DNA from: Filosporella fistucella
Lineage: Eukaryota; Ascomycota; Leotiomycetes; Helotiales
Assembly: GCA_030077755.1 (NCBI GenBank)
Contig: JAQJZZ010000020.1
Location: forward strand, 744,001-808,000
Length of the DNA stretch: 64,000 bases
Direction: 5' to 3'
This document shows positions 36,233 to 47,449 of this stretch, one piece after another; positions within the stretch are counted from its first letter, which is position 1; the number at the start of each line of letters is the position of its first letter. A model generated the notes under the pieces. The model did no database searches. It saw only the letters and a list, made by a program, of their open reading frames with translations, and had not been told where the DNA came from. The position numbers and the translations under genes were made by a program.

Positions 36233-36949
36233 TAAATAGACCTGGGCATGATATCTCGCGATACAGATTTCCACTCACAGTTTTCTTCATTCGCGGATGT
36301 TACTGGATACCATCTTTTGCGTTGGAATTTCGAGGGAAAAGGAAATGAAATGCATTGCATATAATTACCTACCTACTTACATTCTTCGTGTGTCTATTCG
36401 AGGCATATAGAAATGCACTGGGGCTTGGATTGTTAGGATATGATTTGGGGGAGCAGCGGAGGAGAGTGTTACGATGATATGACGAGAAATGACCTTCTCC
36501 TTTTTATTCTTGCGAAAATCCGGAGCGGGCAATGAGCGAATTGAAGGGATAGGGGGTTGGCATGGCTTGAAGCTGTGCGATAAAATGCTGCATATAGGCT
36601 TTAATTGATGGTGTTTACTCCGTGTTCATCTGAAGTTTGCGTGATTTGTGAGATTTGTGTTGTGATCCATGTGCAGACAGCGGAGACGAGGAAGGGAGTC
36701 AGGTCCATGGAGATGGGAATGCGTTGGTGACATGGATATAAACCTTTCAAGCACGTTCCGGGATGGATATGAATTGGGAAGGTCGGAGGAAGAGGATCGG
36801 CAATTGGATCCCACTCTGCGGAGGTAACGGTACCTTACAAACGAAGAGAATTGATACATCCTGCCAAGTACCTGGTACATATCAATTGTACACTCACATT
36901 CTCACTCATACCCTATCTGTCCCTTGCCAATTAGGCAGGAGGGCAAAAA

Positions 36950-36961
36950 GCCAAGGCCAAG
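36950..36961 (+). promoter_or_regulatory. Tandem GCCAAG boxes, candidate PacC sites
   Basis: Two GCCAAG hexamers sit directly end to end, 527 bp upstream of the sedolisin start. GCCARG is the established core of the fungal pH regulator PacC. The match is exact, but a hexamer is short and could be chance; the tandem arrangement is what makes it notable. Confidence 0.4.
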
Positions 36962-37204
36962 CCGGCGGGAAGGTCCACAAGTCCATTGACCAATCAAAGT
37001 AGGTCCTGTTGATTAAGCTCATATTAAGTGATCTAATCGTGGCTTGTTTACCCGGCTAAGAAGCTTAACCCTAGCTGGTGCGGAGAGTAAGGTTTTGATT
37101 ATCTGTTTGTGAGGTGGTTTCTTGTCGTTTGCAGGTCCGATTATAGAGATAACAGATAGGCAGGTGGTAGGTGGGTAGGTAGCTCGAGGGAAGGTACGAT
37201 ACGA

Positions 37205-37260
37205 GGACCCCTCACCTCACCTTACCTTACCTCACCTCTCCTGCTCCTGCTCCTGCTGTT
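37205..37260. repeat. CT-rich low-complexity run
   Basis: Repeats of ctcacctcaccttacc type, followed by ctcctgctcctgctcctgctg, lie in the promoter of the sedolisin gene. Such pyrimidine runs are common upstream of fungal transcription starts. Confidence 0.6.
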
Positions 37261-37395
37261 TTCATTTGTGTCCCATGAACCAGGACCGATTGAGTAGGTA
37301 GGTACCATCCCCTTCATTCACCCTGTCTACTTATGCACATTGAGAGCTGTCAATGGCATGCTACTCTGCAATACGACCTCCTCGGCGAAGGTGAA

Positions 37396-37405
37396 TATAT
37401 AAATA
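37396..37405 (+). promoter_or_regulatory. TATA box of the sedolisin gene
   Basis: TATATAAATA stands 92 bp upstream of the ATG and is followed by a pyrimidine-rich tract (ttctttctttcccttg), the usual arrangement of a regulated fungal promoter. Confidence 0.6.
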
Positions 37406-37487
37406 AGCTCTCACCCCTGGACTGATCTATTCTTTCTTTCCCTTGTCCAGCTTTCATTCTTTCAAAGCTCCTCCCTCCTCCGCCAAG

Positions 37488-39406
37488 ATGTTCTCTCTGA
37501 ACCTGGCTCTTCAGATTCTCTCATTCTCTGCCCTGGTGCAAGCTACCAGCCATGTCTTTGAGTCTGTCTATGAAGCACCTCGGGGATGGAAATTAGTTCG
37601 CGCTGCTGATGGAGATGAGAGTATCAAATTGAGACTTTCTCTCAAGCAGCAGAATCTGGATTCCTTTTACGATGGCCTCCTAGCGGTATCTACTCCAGAT
37701 CACCCAAAATACGGACAACATTACCAAGGACACGAGCTCCGAAGTCTTCTTAAGCCTTCAGATGAGACATCCAATATTGCTATCAGCTGGTTACAAGATA
37801 ATAACATCACTGCAATCAAAGACGACAGTGATTACGTTCTCTTCCAAACCAATGTCGCGACCGCCAACAAGATGCTGGATACCCAATTCAGTTGGTACAC
37901 GAGTGATGAGAAACACCTCGTACTTCGCACCTTGTCCTACTCCGTTCCCGACGAGGTAAAGGACCATATCAATTTCGTTCAACCCACCACCCGATTTGGG
38001 AGTATGAAACCCTTGGGTTCTGATGCTCAGATCTTTGATTCGGGATTCAAATCTGATGGCTCGGTCAAATGGTGGGGTGGAGGTGCACCGAAGGTTAATG
38101 TTACTTGTAATCTTACTATTACACCTGAGTGTTTACTGGATTTGTACAACGTTCATTACAAGGTAAGTTTATTCGGTTCGATGACGAATCTCCGCTGACG
38201 TGTTTGCTTGTAGGGTGAGGCAGATAATGGAAATACACTCGGATTTGCTTCTTTCTTGGAAGAGTCCGCTAGGTATGCTGACCTGGCTCAATTCGAGAAG
38301 GTGTACACTCCGTATGCTGTCGGACAAAATGTGAGTGCTCTGCTATGTTATCCTAATCGATCTGACAAAAACAGTTTTCGGTTGTCCTTTACAATGGCGG
38401 CGTCAATGACCAGACTTCGAATAACGATTCCGGTGAGGCGAATCTCGATAATCAGTATGCTTTGGCTGTCGGGTACCCAACGCCAGTCACCGAGTTCATA
38501 ACTGGTGGGCGTGGTCTCCTGATCGTGGATGGTGATTCTCCTACACAAGCTGATAACACAAACGAGCCTTACCTCGATTTCCTCCTTGCACTCACCAAGA
38601 TGGATAACGATGATATTCCAAACAGTATTTCAATCTCATATGGAGAGAACGAGCAGGAAATTCCAGTTTCTTATGCAACTCAAGTTTGCAATTTATTTGC
38701 TCAGCTTGGAGCTCGTGGGAAATCGATTCTCTTCTCGTCTGGAGATTCTGGCACGGGAGATTATTGCGAGTCAAATGATGGAAAGAAGACGTTGAAATTC
38801 CAACCGCAATTTCCAGCTTCATGCCCATGGATTACCTCCGTTGGTGGCACGCGCTACATTCAGCCAGAGGTTGGTGTCTTCTTTTCGTCTGGAGGATTCT
38901 CAAACATTTGGCCACGTCCTGCATATCAAGAATATGCCGTTTCTAAATACCTTAAGAAGATCGGCGACAAGAACAAGGGATTATTCAACCCAAAGGGAAG
39001 AGGATTTCCGGATGTTGCAGCTCAAGCTCAGAACTTCAGAGTCATTGATAAGGGAGTAAATAAAGGATACCGAGGAACATCTTGCTCAGCACCAGCTTTC
39101 AATGGCATCATCGCCCAACTCAACTCTGCTCGAGTCGAATCTGGCCTCCCTACTTTAGGATTCTTGAATCCCTGGATTTATTCCATAGGTCAATTCGGAT
39201 TGACCGATATCACTAAAGGTGCATCAACTGGTTGCAACGGCTTCAGTCGCTTCAATATCAATCCAAATGGTAGTCCAGTTATCCCTGGCGCGTCTTGGAA
39301 TGCAACGGAAGGATGGGATCCAGTTACCGGGTATGGAACTCCTGATTTTGGAAAGCTGCTGGCTATTTCAACGCCGTGGGTAAGAAATTCGGGAGGTGTG
39401 TCGTAG
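37488..39406 (+). CDS. Secreted sedolisin / tripeptidyl-peptidase (family S53)
   Basis: Acid-active serine-carboxyl protease, secreted. Exons 37488-38162, 38214-38330 and 38375-39406 give 607 residues. The ATG at 37488 opens a signal peptide ([19 protein letters not shown]), preferred over an upstream in-frame TTG. An S53 activation propeptide follows (residues about 25-190; [28 protein letters not shown]). Catalytic residues are all present: Glu and Asp in EANLDNQYA, oxyanion Asp in SSGDSGTG, and Ser in [10 protein letters not shown]. The calcium site is visible in [12 protein letters not shown] and [20 protein letters not shown] provides possible N-glycosylation sites. Length and order match fungal tripeptidyl-peptidases (Sed family). 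The TATA box and tandem GCCAAG boxes suggest regulated, possibly pH-responsive, expression. Confidence 0.95.
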
Positions 39407-40592
39407 ATTTGGTGAGGGAAAAGAAGAAAACAGTATCCGAATTCGTGTATGGATGAGTAATGAGAAATCCAGGTCACACTGAGAAATGAAAGAATATCAA
39501 GCACAAAATGAGGATGCACACCTAAGTGACAACACTTGAACAATCCACCACTATGCATAAGCTGAAGGCCTTTGGCAAGCGATCAATTCAGATGAATTTC
39601 TGTCAACTTCGTTTCTACCTTCCCTGATGATTTCGTTCTGCCTGTCGCAGCAAATGAAACGAAACAAAATCGGGAACGCGTCGGAACTGACTGACGTGGC
39701 GCGTAACCTAAATATCTGCCTGGTAGGTAGCATATCAAGCGCATCAATGTCGCCTCCCGTTAGTACCTAAGTATTGTAACACATGACTCAACCACAATGT
39801 TCCAGGTTCTACCTCTCCACACCTATCAAGCTACGAGACCAAAAAAATACCATCCCTCTTCCTAGGTACAACACCTTACCAAGAAGCATAGGGAAGTATG
39901 TAATAAATAAAAGCAAAGCATAGAAAAATCAACAAAGCCAAGAATTTAAGCTCGCTATTGAAGCTTAGATTCTACGTCTCGTGTATCAAGATTGTCGATT
40001 GAGGGGAGTGAAGTGTGAGATGAGGGGTGCGTGCTGGGGTGCTTGGGGCGGATGCTGGGGGTGTGTGGTGGGGTGGTAGGGAGGGGGTGGTACCACTTTT
40101 TTGGAGGCGGGAGGCGACATACAGTTTGGTTGTATTTATTTTTGGTTGGGGATATGTAGGTACTTTAATACTTTTCAATACTTCAAATCTCTGGATCCTT
40201 TGAGTTGATAACACTGTTTTATTTATATTTAACTGGGTTGATTGATAGCTTCTTTGGATTTGGCTAAGAGGGGTTCGCGGACTAAGAATCTGGTTTGAAA
40301 TTGAGAGGAAGATAGAGGGACAATTGAGTTGAACTGGGTTGGATACGACGGGATTGAAGTGAACTCGATATACCCCCTCTCTGGATAATTGAGCTCGAGG
40401 TGGATATCAAAGTGGCCATTGATCAAAACAGAGCTCGATACGACCTCCAACCCCTCGGTCCTGGGATACAACTACAACAAATCAATTCAACATCTCGATT
40501 CAAAATCAGACAAGAAATTACATCCCATCAATCACAACCTCTCGCGCTTTCAAATTTTCCAGGATTAAACAATATAAAACAACGCAGCAAAA
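39407..40592. other. Intergenic region, no gene seen
   Basis: Contains the sedolisin 3' UTR and the promoter of the zinc transporter. At about 40010-40100 the strand is markedly G-rich (ggggtg repeats). No coding exon is supported. Confidence 0.45.
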
Positions 40593-42642
40593 ATGGCACC
40601 TCACGCCCACGACCACTCTCACTCTCATTCTCCATCACCTCCAACAGCAACAACCACAACTACAATTTCCTCCACTTCGCATTCTCACGAGCATGATCAC
40701 TCTCCCTCAAGCGTAAATACTCATTCTCATGACGGCCATGGACACGGACACAGTCATGGAAAGGGATTAGATAAGAGTACGAGGTTAATGATCATCATTG
40801 GGATTTCTTTCTCGTTTTTTGTGGCGGAGATTAGTGGTATGTACCTCTTTTTCTTTCTTTTGGCTTTGTTGTGGGTTTGCTTTAGATGGTTCTTGAGGTT
40901 AGGTTGGGCTGGAGGGGAAGAATGGAGGAAGGAATAGGGAAAGAGGAAGTAGTAAAAAGGATGGGAAAGGGAGTATGGAGAGGGTGAGGTTGAAGAGGGA
41001 GCCGGAGTAAACACTTTAAGGGATGAGGAAAGGTGTACAGAGTCAAATAGAGAGACAAGGGGAAAACCGAATGAGGGAACACAAGCTAACTTTATTTTCA
41101 CAGTGGGATTCTATACTAAATCTTTGGCGCTGGTCGCTGATGCTTTTCATTATGTGAGTATTGGCTCTTTTATCCTTCAGTTTATTATCATTTGGGGTTC
41201 TGGTGTTTGGCATATCAAGTTATGCTATCATTTGCATCATCCCCCGCGACATGTTTCTTCTCTGATATCAGCCGTAATATTGGCTTCTTTATAACATCAA
41301 CAAATCCTTGGCTCTTGATCATGGAATCTCACTGTCAGCACCCGTATACCAAAACAAAAGCTAACCACCGCAAAACAGATGAACGACCTCGTCGGTTTCA
41401 TTGTCGCTCTAGTAGCTTTACGCATTTCTCGCCGAAGTAAGACGCCTCAAGCTCTCTCTTTTGGATGGCAGAGAGCCCAGTTGCTGGGTGCTTTCTTTAA
41501 TGGAGTTTTCTTGTTGGTGAGTTATTTGCACATCAATATCATCTTTGGGAGGGAGAGAGTGGAGCTGAAGAAAATAGGCACTCGGAGTCAGTATATTCTT
41601 GCAGTCTATCGAGAGATTTATTTCTCTGCAGAGTAAGTTCTCTCTTTTGAAGAAAGCTTTGGCAAGCTATTGATATTGTACAGGAGTCGAAAATCCAATG
41701 CTGGTCCTCATCATGGGGTGTGTAGGTTTAACACTCAACATCATTTCTGCACTCTTCCTCCATGGTAAATCCCCAACTATCCTCTCTATACCTATCCACT
41801 CACACATAAACAGAGCATGACCACGGTCCCGGTAACCCCCTCGAACTTCCAGAACCAGTCGACACAGACTCGAATACCCTTGAACTCCAAGAAGTACGTC
41901 CCTCCCTCTCTCCACATGTCGAAAACTAACAACCCAGTCCCAATCCTCCTCTACCCACCCCCACGCCGACCACCGCCACAAAATCTCCCCTACATCCCGC
42001 CACTCCGGCCACGATCTAGGCATGATGGGAGTCCTCATCCACGTCATCGGCGACGCCATCAACAACCTCGGTGTCATCATCGCCGCAGCCGTAATCTGGC
42101 AAGCACACTACCCAGCTCGTTTCTACGCCGATCCAGGTGTAAGCATGGGCATCGCATTCATGATTCTCCTCTCCGCTCTCCCCTTAGTCAAATCCAGCGG
42201 TTCGATCCTCTTAGAGTCCGTGCCTTTAGGCGTAGATCTAGAAGATGTAAAACACGATTTGGAGAAAGTACCCGGTGTGATTTCTATCCACGAATTACAC
42301 GCTTGGAGATTGTCACAGCATAAAGCTTTAGCTTCTGCGCATGTATTGACTAAGAATGATAGTTTGAAGGAGTTTATGATGCAGGCTAAGCTTATTAATG
42401 AGTGTTTACACGCTTATGGCATTCATTCTACCACTTTGCAGCCGGAACTTGTGGATTTGAGAGCAGAGAAGGGAGGAGAGGTGGTTATTAAGGATGGAGG
42501 GGAGATTGGGACGAAGGGGAAGGAAATTAGTGTTGAGGAGAGCCCGGGGATGAGAGCTTTGAGTGTGGTTAAGAAGAGGGTTATTAGGGGGTGTCAGATC
42601 AATTGCGGGACGTTGTGTGAGGAATTGACTTGTTGTGGATGA
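40593..42642 (+). CDS. ZRC1: Zinc transporter of the CDF family (ZRC1/COT1 type)
   Basis: Predicted vacuolar Zn2+/H+ antiporter that stores or detoxifies zinc (possibly cobalt). Seven exons join in frame: 40593-40836, 41104-41153, 41379-41516, 41578-41632, 41684-41764, 41814-41893 and 41938-42642, giving 450 residues. Family blocks are clear: VGFYTKSLALVADAFHYMND, SFGWQRAQLLGAFFNGVFLL, ALGVSIFLQSIERFISLQ and HVIGDAINNLGVI. The zinc-selective HxxxD pairs are present: His97-Asp101 in TM2 and His251-Asp255 in TM5. The C-terminal domain has LEKVPGVISIHELHAWRLS. Unusually, a long His-rich tail precedes TM1 (HSHEHDHS, HSHDGHGHGHSHG) in addition to the shorter His loop between TM4 and TM5 (EHDHGPG, HPHADHRH). 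The protein ends in a Cys cluster (CQINCGTLCEELTCCG). Two introns are unusually long for this window (267 and 225 nt). Confidence 0.94.
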
Positions 42643-43754
42643 GGGGGTTTGGGATTGGGGTTTATGGAAGGTAGCATATGAAATGGAAGGCGTTAGTTGA
42701 AGAGCATTCATTCTTGTGTGAACTTGGTTGCATGAGGTAGAGGTTAGAGACCATCTTTCAGCATTCTATAATCCGGGATAGAGAGAGGTTTTTTCACAGC
42801 TCTCTACGGATGAAATGCGATTTTCCCGTCCGATACTTAAATTCAGACCAAGTGATGTACTACTTTTAAATTTCCCAATACTCGGAACACAAGATAATCC
42901 TCCGTTGTTAAGAGTTCGAGTCCCCCTTCTCCACAACTCCAACAAAACCTGCTTTGAAAACCAAACCAGTATAGGAATATTCCTATACCAAAGCCAAATT
43001 TCTCATTAGGCATATCGAAGCATATTCAGAAACCGAACTGAAATTCGACAATGCGAACTCTGCCATCACTCTTAACACCCAGCATAGGACTACCTTCTAT
43101 AGGAACCCTCCTTTCTCTCAGTAATCAATCGCAAGGTGGAACTTGGTTGACGGAACACGTCGTTTTACTCTCTTGAGGGGCAGGGACAAGGCGGGTGAGA
43201 GGTCAATTTTCGTATATGGTGATCTTGGCCTATGAGGTTTCTTAAAGCTCTATGGTGTTTTAGACTCATCTCTTGATTCTTGTACATCTACTTTTCTAAA
43301 ATGTACGAGATCTCTAAGACTCTACTTAATCTTCTGATTATCCCACCTACCACTACATATCCGCGGCTGCAGAACGTCCCAAGCACAGCCCACAAAATTC
43401 TCAGTCGTTAATCTCCAAAATCAACAAAGCACTCTAACATCCATTGATTCATCCAAAGATGGTAAACTGTAAATTCAAACATAAAATCCTGAAAAATGAC
43501 CAAAACACCTACAAAAAACCTCAGCCTCACCACCCGATCCCCATCCAATACTTTCTTCCGAATCTGGATGTGGCTGCATGCAACGCAAACACCAAGCCTC
43601 AGCCCCAGCCTCACGATCATCCTTCGAACCTCACTTCACGACCTCACCCCCTCTTTACTAAGTCCCTGCCTAGCCAACTCCTATCCACAAATTCACTAAA
43701 TAACCTCACTCTCGACATTGCAAGCTCTCACACTATGAGGACCTGGATTAAAAA
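42643..43754. other. Intergenic region, no gene seen
   Basis: About 1.1 kb between the zinc transporter and the NACHT gene. An ORF at 43444-43770 (+) is Pro/His/Asn-rich, has no domain and overlaps the NACHT start in another frame, so I leave it out. A gttcgagtcc box near 42914 resembles a tRNA B-box but lacks the rest of a tRNA. Confidence 0.45.
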
Positions 43755-46605
43755 ATGGCAGAAACCCTAGCAATCATCCCACTAGTCCTCCAAATCCTGC
43801 AAATCACAGTGTCTATCTCACGCAAGCTGCGGAATGTGTATACCAATGCCAAACATAGGTCTACTTTAATTAATTCCCATTTATCATGAGGCGCCCATGA
43901 CGCTCTTGCTCACGTCTCCGCTTTTGCTGAGCGTATTGTCGCTCGTGCTGACGCTCATGACGAGAATAACGCTGCACTATATTAAATTAGTATGAACGCC
44001 AAAGTTTCAAAGTAAGAAGGTGAAGATCAAGAATTCAGATTTTTAGTGTGGTTCTTGAAGCTATAAAGCAAGATGATGGCTTGAGGAGTACGGTTATAGA
44101 GAGGGTTTTGAGGGATTGTTTGGATGAGATGTTGAGATTTGAGGAGATATTGCATGATTTAGTGGACGGGGAGAAAGGCGGCAGGAGAGGCAAGGTGAAG
44201 AAATTTGTCAAAGCTCTAGGCGATGGAGCCGGGGAGATAGAGAAGGACATTGAGGAATGTGTGAGAGGGGTGGAGGTATGTAAGAGTACGTTGTTAGTTG
44301 AGATTGGGAGATTAAACAGGTGAGTCTTGTCTTGTCGCGCTGAATAGAAAATTTGAAGGATGGTTATTGACTGAGAGTAGCAGCATTCTGTGTGATATTA
44401 AATATAGGTTAGATGGCATAAGTGATGTTGTCGACGATATGGCGAGGAAGGTAGACCATTTGATGCCCTTGGAGAACGCAATGAAACAGGTAGTATTTGT
44501 TGAGCAATACTGGGTTCAGATTGACCTGACACTTGCAGTTGGAAATGAAGGACAACGTGGAGAAAACACGAGCTTGTCTCGCAAGCCTAAATCCTACGAA
44601 TCAGAAGACATTCCTGAAAAGGATGCGGCATCACTCAAAACAGTCCTTCTCCTGGGTTCAACAGAATAAACATTACCAGAACTGGTATGAGAGTACACAA
44701 TCCAGTTCTTTAATTATCAAGGCAAACGCCGGTTGTGGTAAAACGAGTCTCGCCGCCAATGTTGTAGAATGGCTGCGAAAGCCGAACGTCAAAGAAAGCA
44801 GACATGAATCCAAAGAGCAAGAACCAATCGTCCTTGCGTTCTTCTTTGAAGCATTGAAACCAGACTCATCCACTGCTCTGGCCGCACTCACAACTCTCGT
44901 CTATCAGTTTGCTCAGGAATTACCCGACGTACCCCCGATGCTGCTTCAATCCTACAACCTCCTGAGTGCACGTGGAGTTGTCTCTTGGTCGTTAGATACA
45001 CTATGGGACATCTTTGTTGGGATGCTGGAGAACATTCCTCCAGAGCGCCAAATATATTTGATAATAGACGCTATTGATGAATGTGAAGATGAATCCCGGC
45101 GAGAGTTGGTAGAATCACTTCGCATGCTGATGGACGACTTTGAGGAACAGGGCACTTTGAACCATGAAGCTCATGTCCTTAAGGTCCTTCTTACTACTAG
45201 ACCTGAGAATTGCCTCCCTTTATCAACATATCCTTGTCTGGACCTTAGGCCGAGCGACACCATTAAAGATGTTCAATGTCTGGTTCAGCACCGAGTGCAA
45301 AGACATATAATCTACAAGCAGTTGGGATCCGCAGCATTAGCTCAAATCGCATCTTTCCTAGAGGAAAATGCTCATGGAATGTTCTTGTGGGTGAAATTAA
45401 TCATGGACCAACTGGAGCACCAAGAGGAACCATTGACTGATTTATCATTACCAACAACATTATATAGCATTCCGTTAGGACTTGCCAATACGTACAAAAC
45501 AATTCTGGAGAAATCATCGGCCACGACCAGAACCAGAATGTGGCAAATACTAAGGTGGTTGACGTATGGTAGGAGAGGACTCACTGCAGTCGAGCTCGAG
45601 TTTGTGTTGTGCCGTGAGATGGGAGTGCAAAGCTGGCATGGGTTTGAATCAGCCCTGCAGAGTATATGTGGATCTCTCATCAGAGCTCATGGTCCTCGAG
45701 ATCAGATATCCCTCTTACACCACACCACCAGAGACTATATCATCCACTATATTGAAAGTGCCAGCAGAGACCTACTCGGTGGTGTCGATATGAGCGTCTG
45801 GGCTGCGAATTCGTATTTGGCAGAGACATGCATAGAATATCTGCTTGAAACTTCAATTTTCAAGCAGGTAAATCATTTCCGGACGTCTAGTCAGGACTCT
45901 TTGTCATACCAAGCTGCTGTAGACACTCGCCTTGCAGAAGATAGATTCATATTGTACGCAATTGAAAGCTGGCACTTTCATCTCTTCAATGTATACAATC
46001 CATCAGGGAGGCTGATCAATCTTGCGATGGACCTTCTCTCTACCCAAGAACGGAGAGACGGTATAATGAGATTGGTATACTCTATCAACCATCGTGGCAA
46101 CCCATATGACCCAACCGGCGCATCAGCACTGCATCTTGCAGCATATTTCAACATTGCTTGGCTGGTGGACGTTCTGGTTAATCGGTCGCCATTACCTATC
46201 ATCCATCTCGCCCGTACATCACTTGATACACCTCTTATATGGGCATCCGAAATGGGGAGTGTCGAATGCGTTGACAGATTGCTCCGCGCTGGGGCTGATC
46301 CTAATCTGGTCGAATTCGATGGCTGGTCATGTCTACACTGGGCTGCAAGAAATGGACATGTCGAAGTGGCTGAGTTGTTGATAGAAGGTGGTGCGGACAT
46401 CTGGCAGAAGGATTATCGAGGCATGACGGCTCTGGACTGGGCGAAAAACCGGCAGCATTCAGCTGTGTCGGAGCTAATTGAGGGATGCTGTAACGTTGGA
46501 AATGTCGAAAAGAAGGAAGTCCAGAGACACAATTTGGAGGTGACGGTGAGTGAAATAACTTGTCGTTGGTGGGTCGATAGCAGACAACGAGTTATCTTAG
46601 GTTAA
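43755..46605 (+). CDS. NLR-like STAND protein: fungal N-domain, NACHT, ankyrin repeats
   Basis: Predicted signal-transducing NTPase for non-self recognition or programmed cell death. Exons 43755-43858, 44047-44319, 44381-44489 and 44539-46605 give 850 residues. The N-terminal ~190 residues begin MAETLAIIPLVLQILQ and are helical, like the fungal STAND N-terminal (HeLo/SesA-like) domains. The NACHT NTPase has Walker A ANAGCGKTS (about residue 224-232) and Walker B YLIIDAIDECED (about 335-346). After the NACHT comes RMWQILRWLTYGRRGLTAVE, the usual winged-helix region. The C terminus holds ankyrin repeats (from about residue 688): ASALHLAAYFN, DTPLIWASEMGSVECVDRLL, GWSCLHWAARNGHVEVAELL and GMTALDWAKNRQHSAVSELI. 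The first intron (188 nt) has a weak donor (GTCTAC), and the gene end may include one more intron. The frame is otherwise intact. Confidence 0.9.
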
Positions 46606-47449
46606 ACCATTATGAAGATTAAAATACAGAAGTGATGTTGAATTATGTAGAAACTGTGGGACTTGATACAGGGCTTTACCGATGTTCCTCGTTTCGAAGC
46701 TGCGGACCGATCCACAACCAACACCAACACCAACTCAACAGAGACGATGGTCGTCTTCTTTGCATCCTCTTCATCTTCCAACATCCAAAATTAGAGGCAA
46801 CAGATTCTCATGATCTTTGTTTGCTCCCCCTCTCAAAGTTGCTGAATACATAGGCATTGCATTTATTTCAAGTGGAAGGGGTTGCGTGCCAAGAGCATTC
46901 ATTCCGTCTCAGAATCGTCTGTGAACTCTGTCCAAATTCTGACAACGCTGCTGTGCCGTTCTTGGAGAAGCTGCTTCTTCTCACTGTTATCATCATTCGT
47001 GGTTTTTTCATTGGATCGCAAAGTACAGGAGTAATTGTACATTTCAGGTTTATGGAATTCGGCTTCGGGTTCAAAGTCTCCATACCAAGGTACAAGGTAC
47101 TTTAGCCGCAGTGTATATCGATAGTCTCAACTCCCTCCATGTTCTTCATTCCTCTCCACTGTGGGGGCGAGGCTTACCCATTGGTCCCATGGGTGTCCAG
47201 GCGCCTCCTTCCGTCCCATCTTTGCCGCAAACTGCGGGAGGGTTGCCGAGTTTCACGACTCAGCCACCAGTTTGCCCACTAATCAGAGCATCTCAATTCT
47301 ATTTTTTGGGAGGAAATCCTGCAGGCCGTTTGCTGTGCCGCAATTCCCAAAATGGCTGAGATGCTACTTCTTGAAACTGGAAAGAGAGACCTCCCCCCTC
47401 TTTCTCGATTTTGGATTCTTTCAATGTGTATTCTCCTCATGCTGGCATA
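46606..47449. other. Intergenic region, no gene seen
   Basis: Short ORFs on both strands without domains. The final 250 bases probably form the promoter and leader of the membrane-protein gene. Confidence 0.4.

Larger units (their letters stand above)
36233..37487. other. Intergenic region carrying the sedolisin promoter
   Basis: About 1.25 kb between two genes in the same direction. It holds the 3' UTR of the large gene, two back-to-back GCCAAG boxes, a CT-rich microsatellite-like run and a TATA box (all listed separately). I see no coding exon. Confidence 0.6.

Noticed and set aside
42914..42923. tRNA B-box-like gttcgagtcc
   Set aside because: No A-box at the right spacing and no cloverleaf or acceptor stem around it; a chance match.
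43444..43770. 108-codon plus-strand ORF before the NACHT gene
   Set aside because: Pro/Asn/His-rich, no domain, and overlaps the NACHT start in a different frame.
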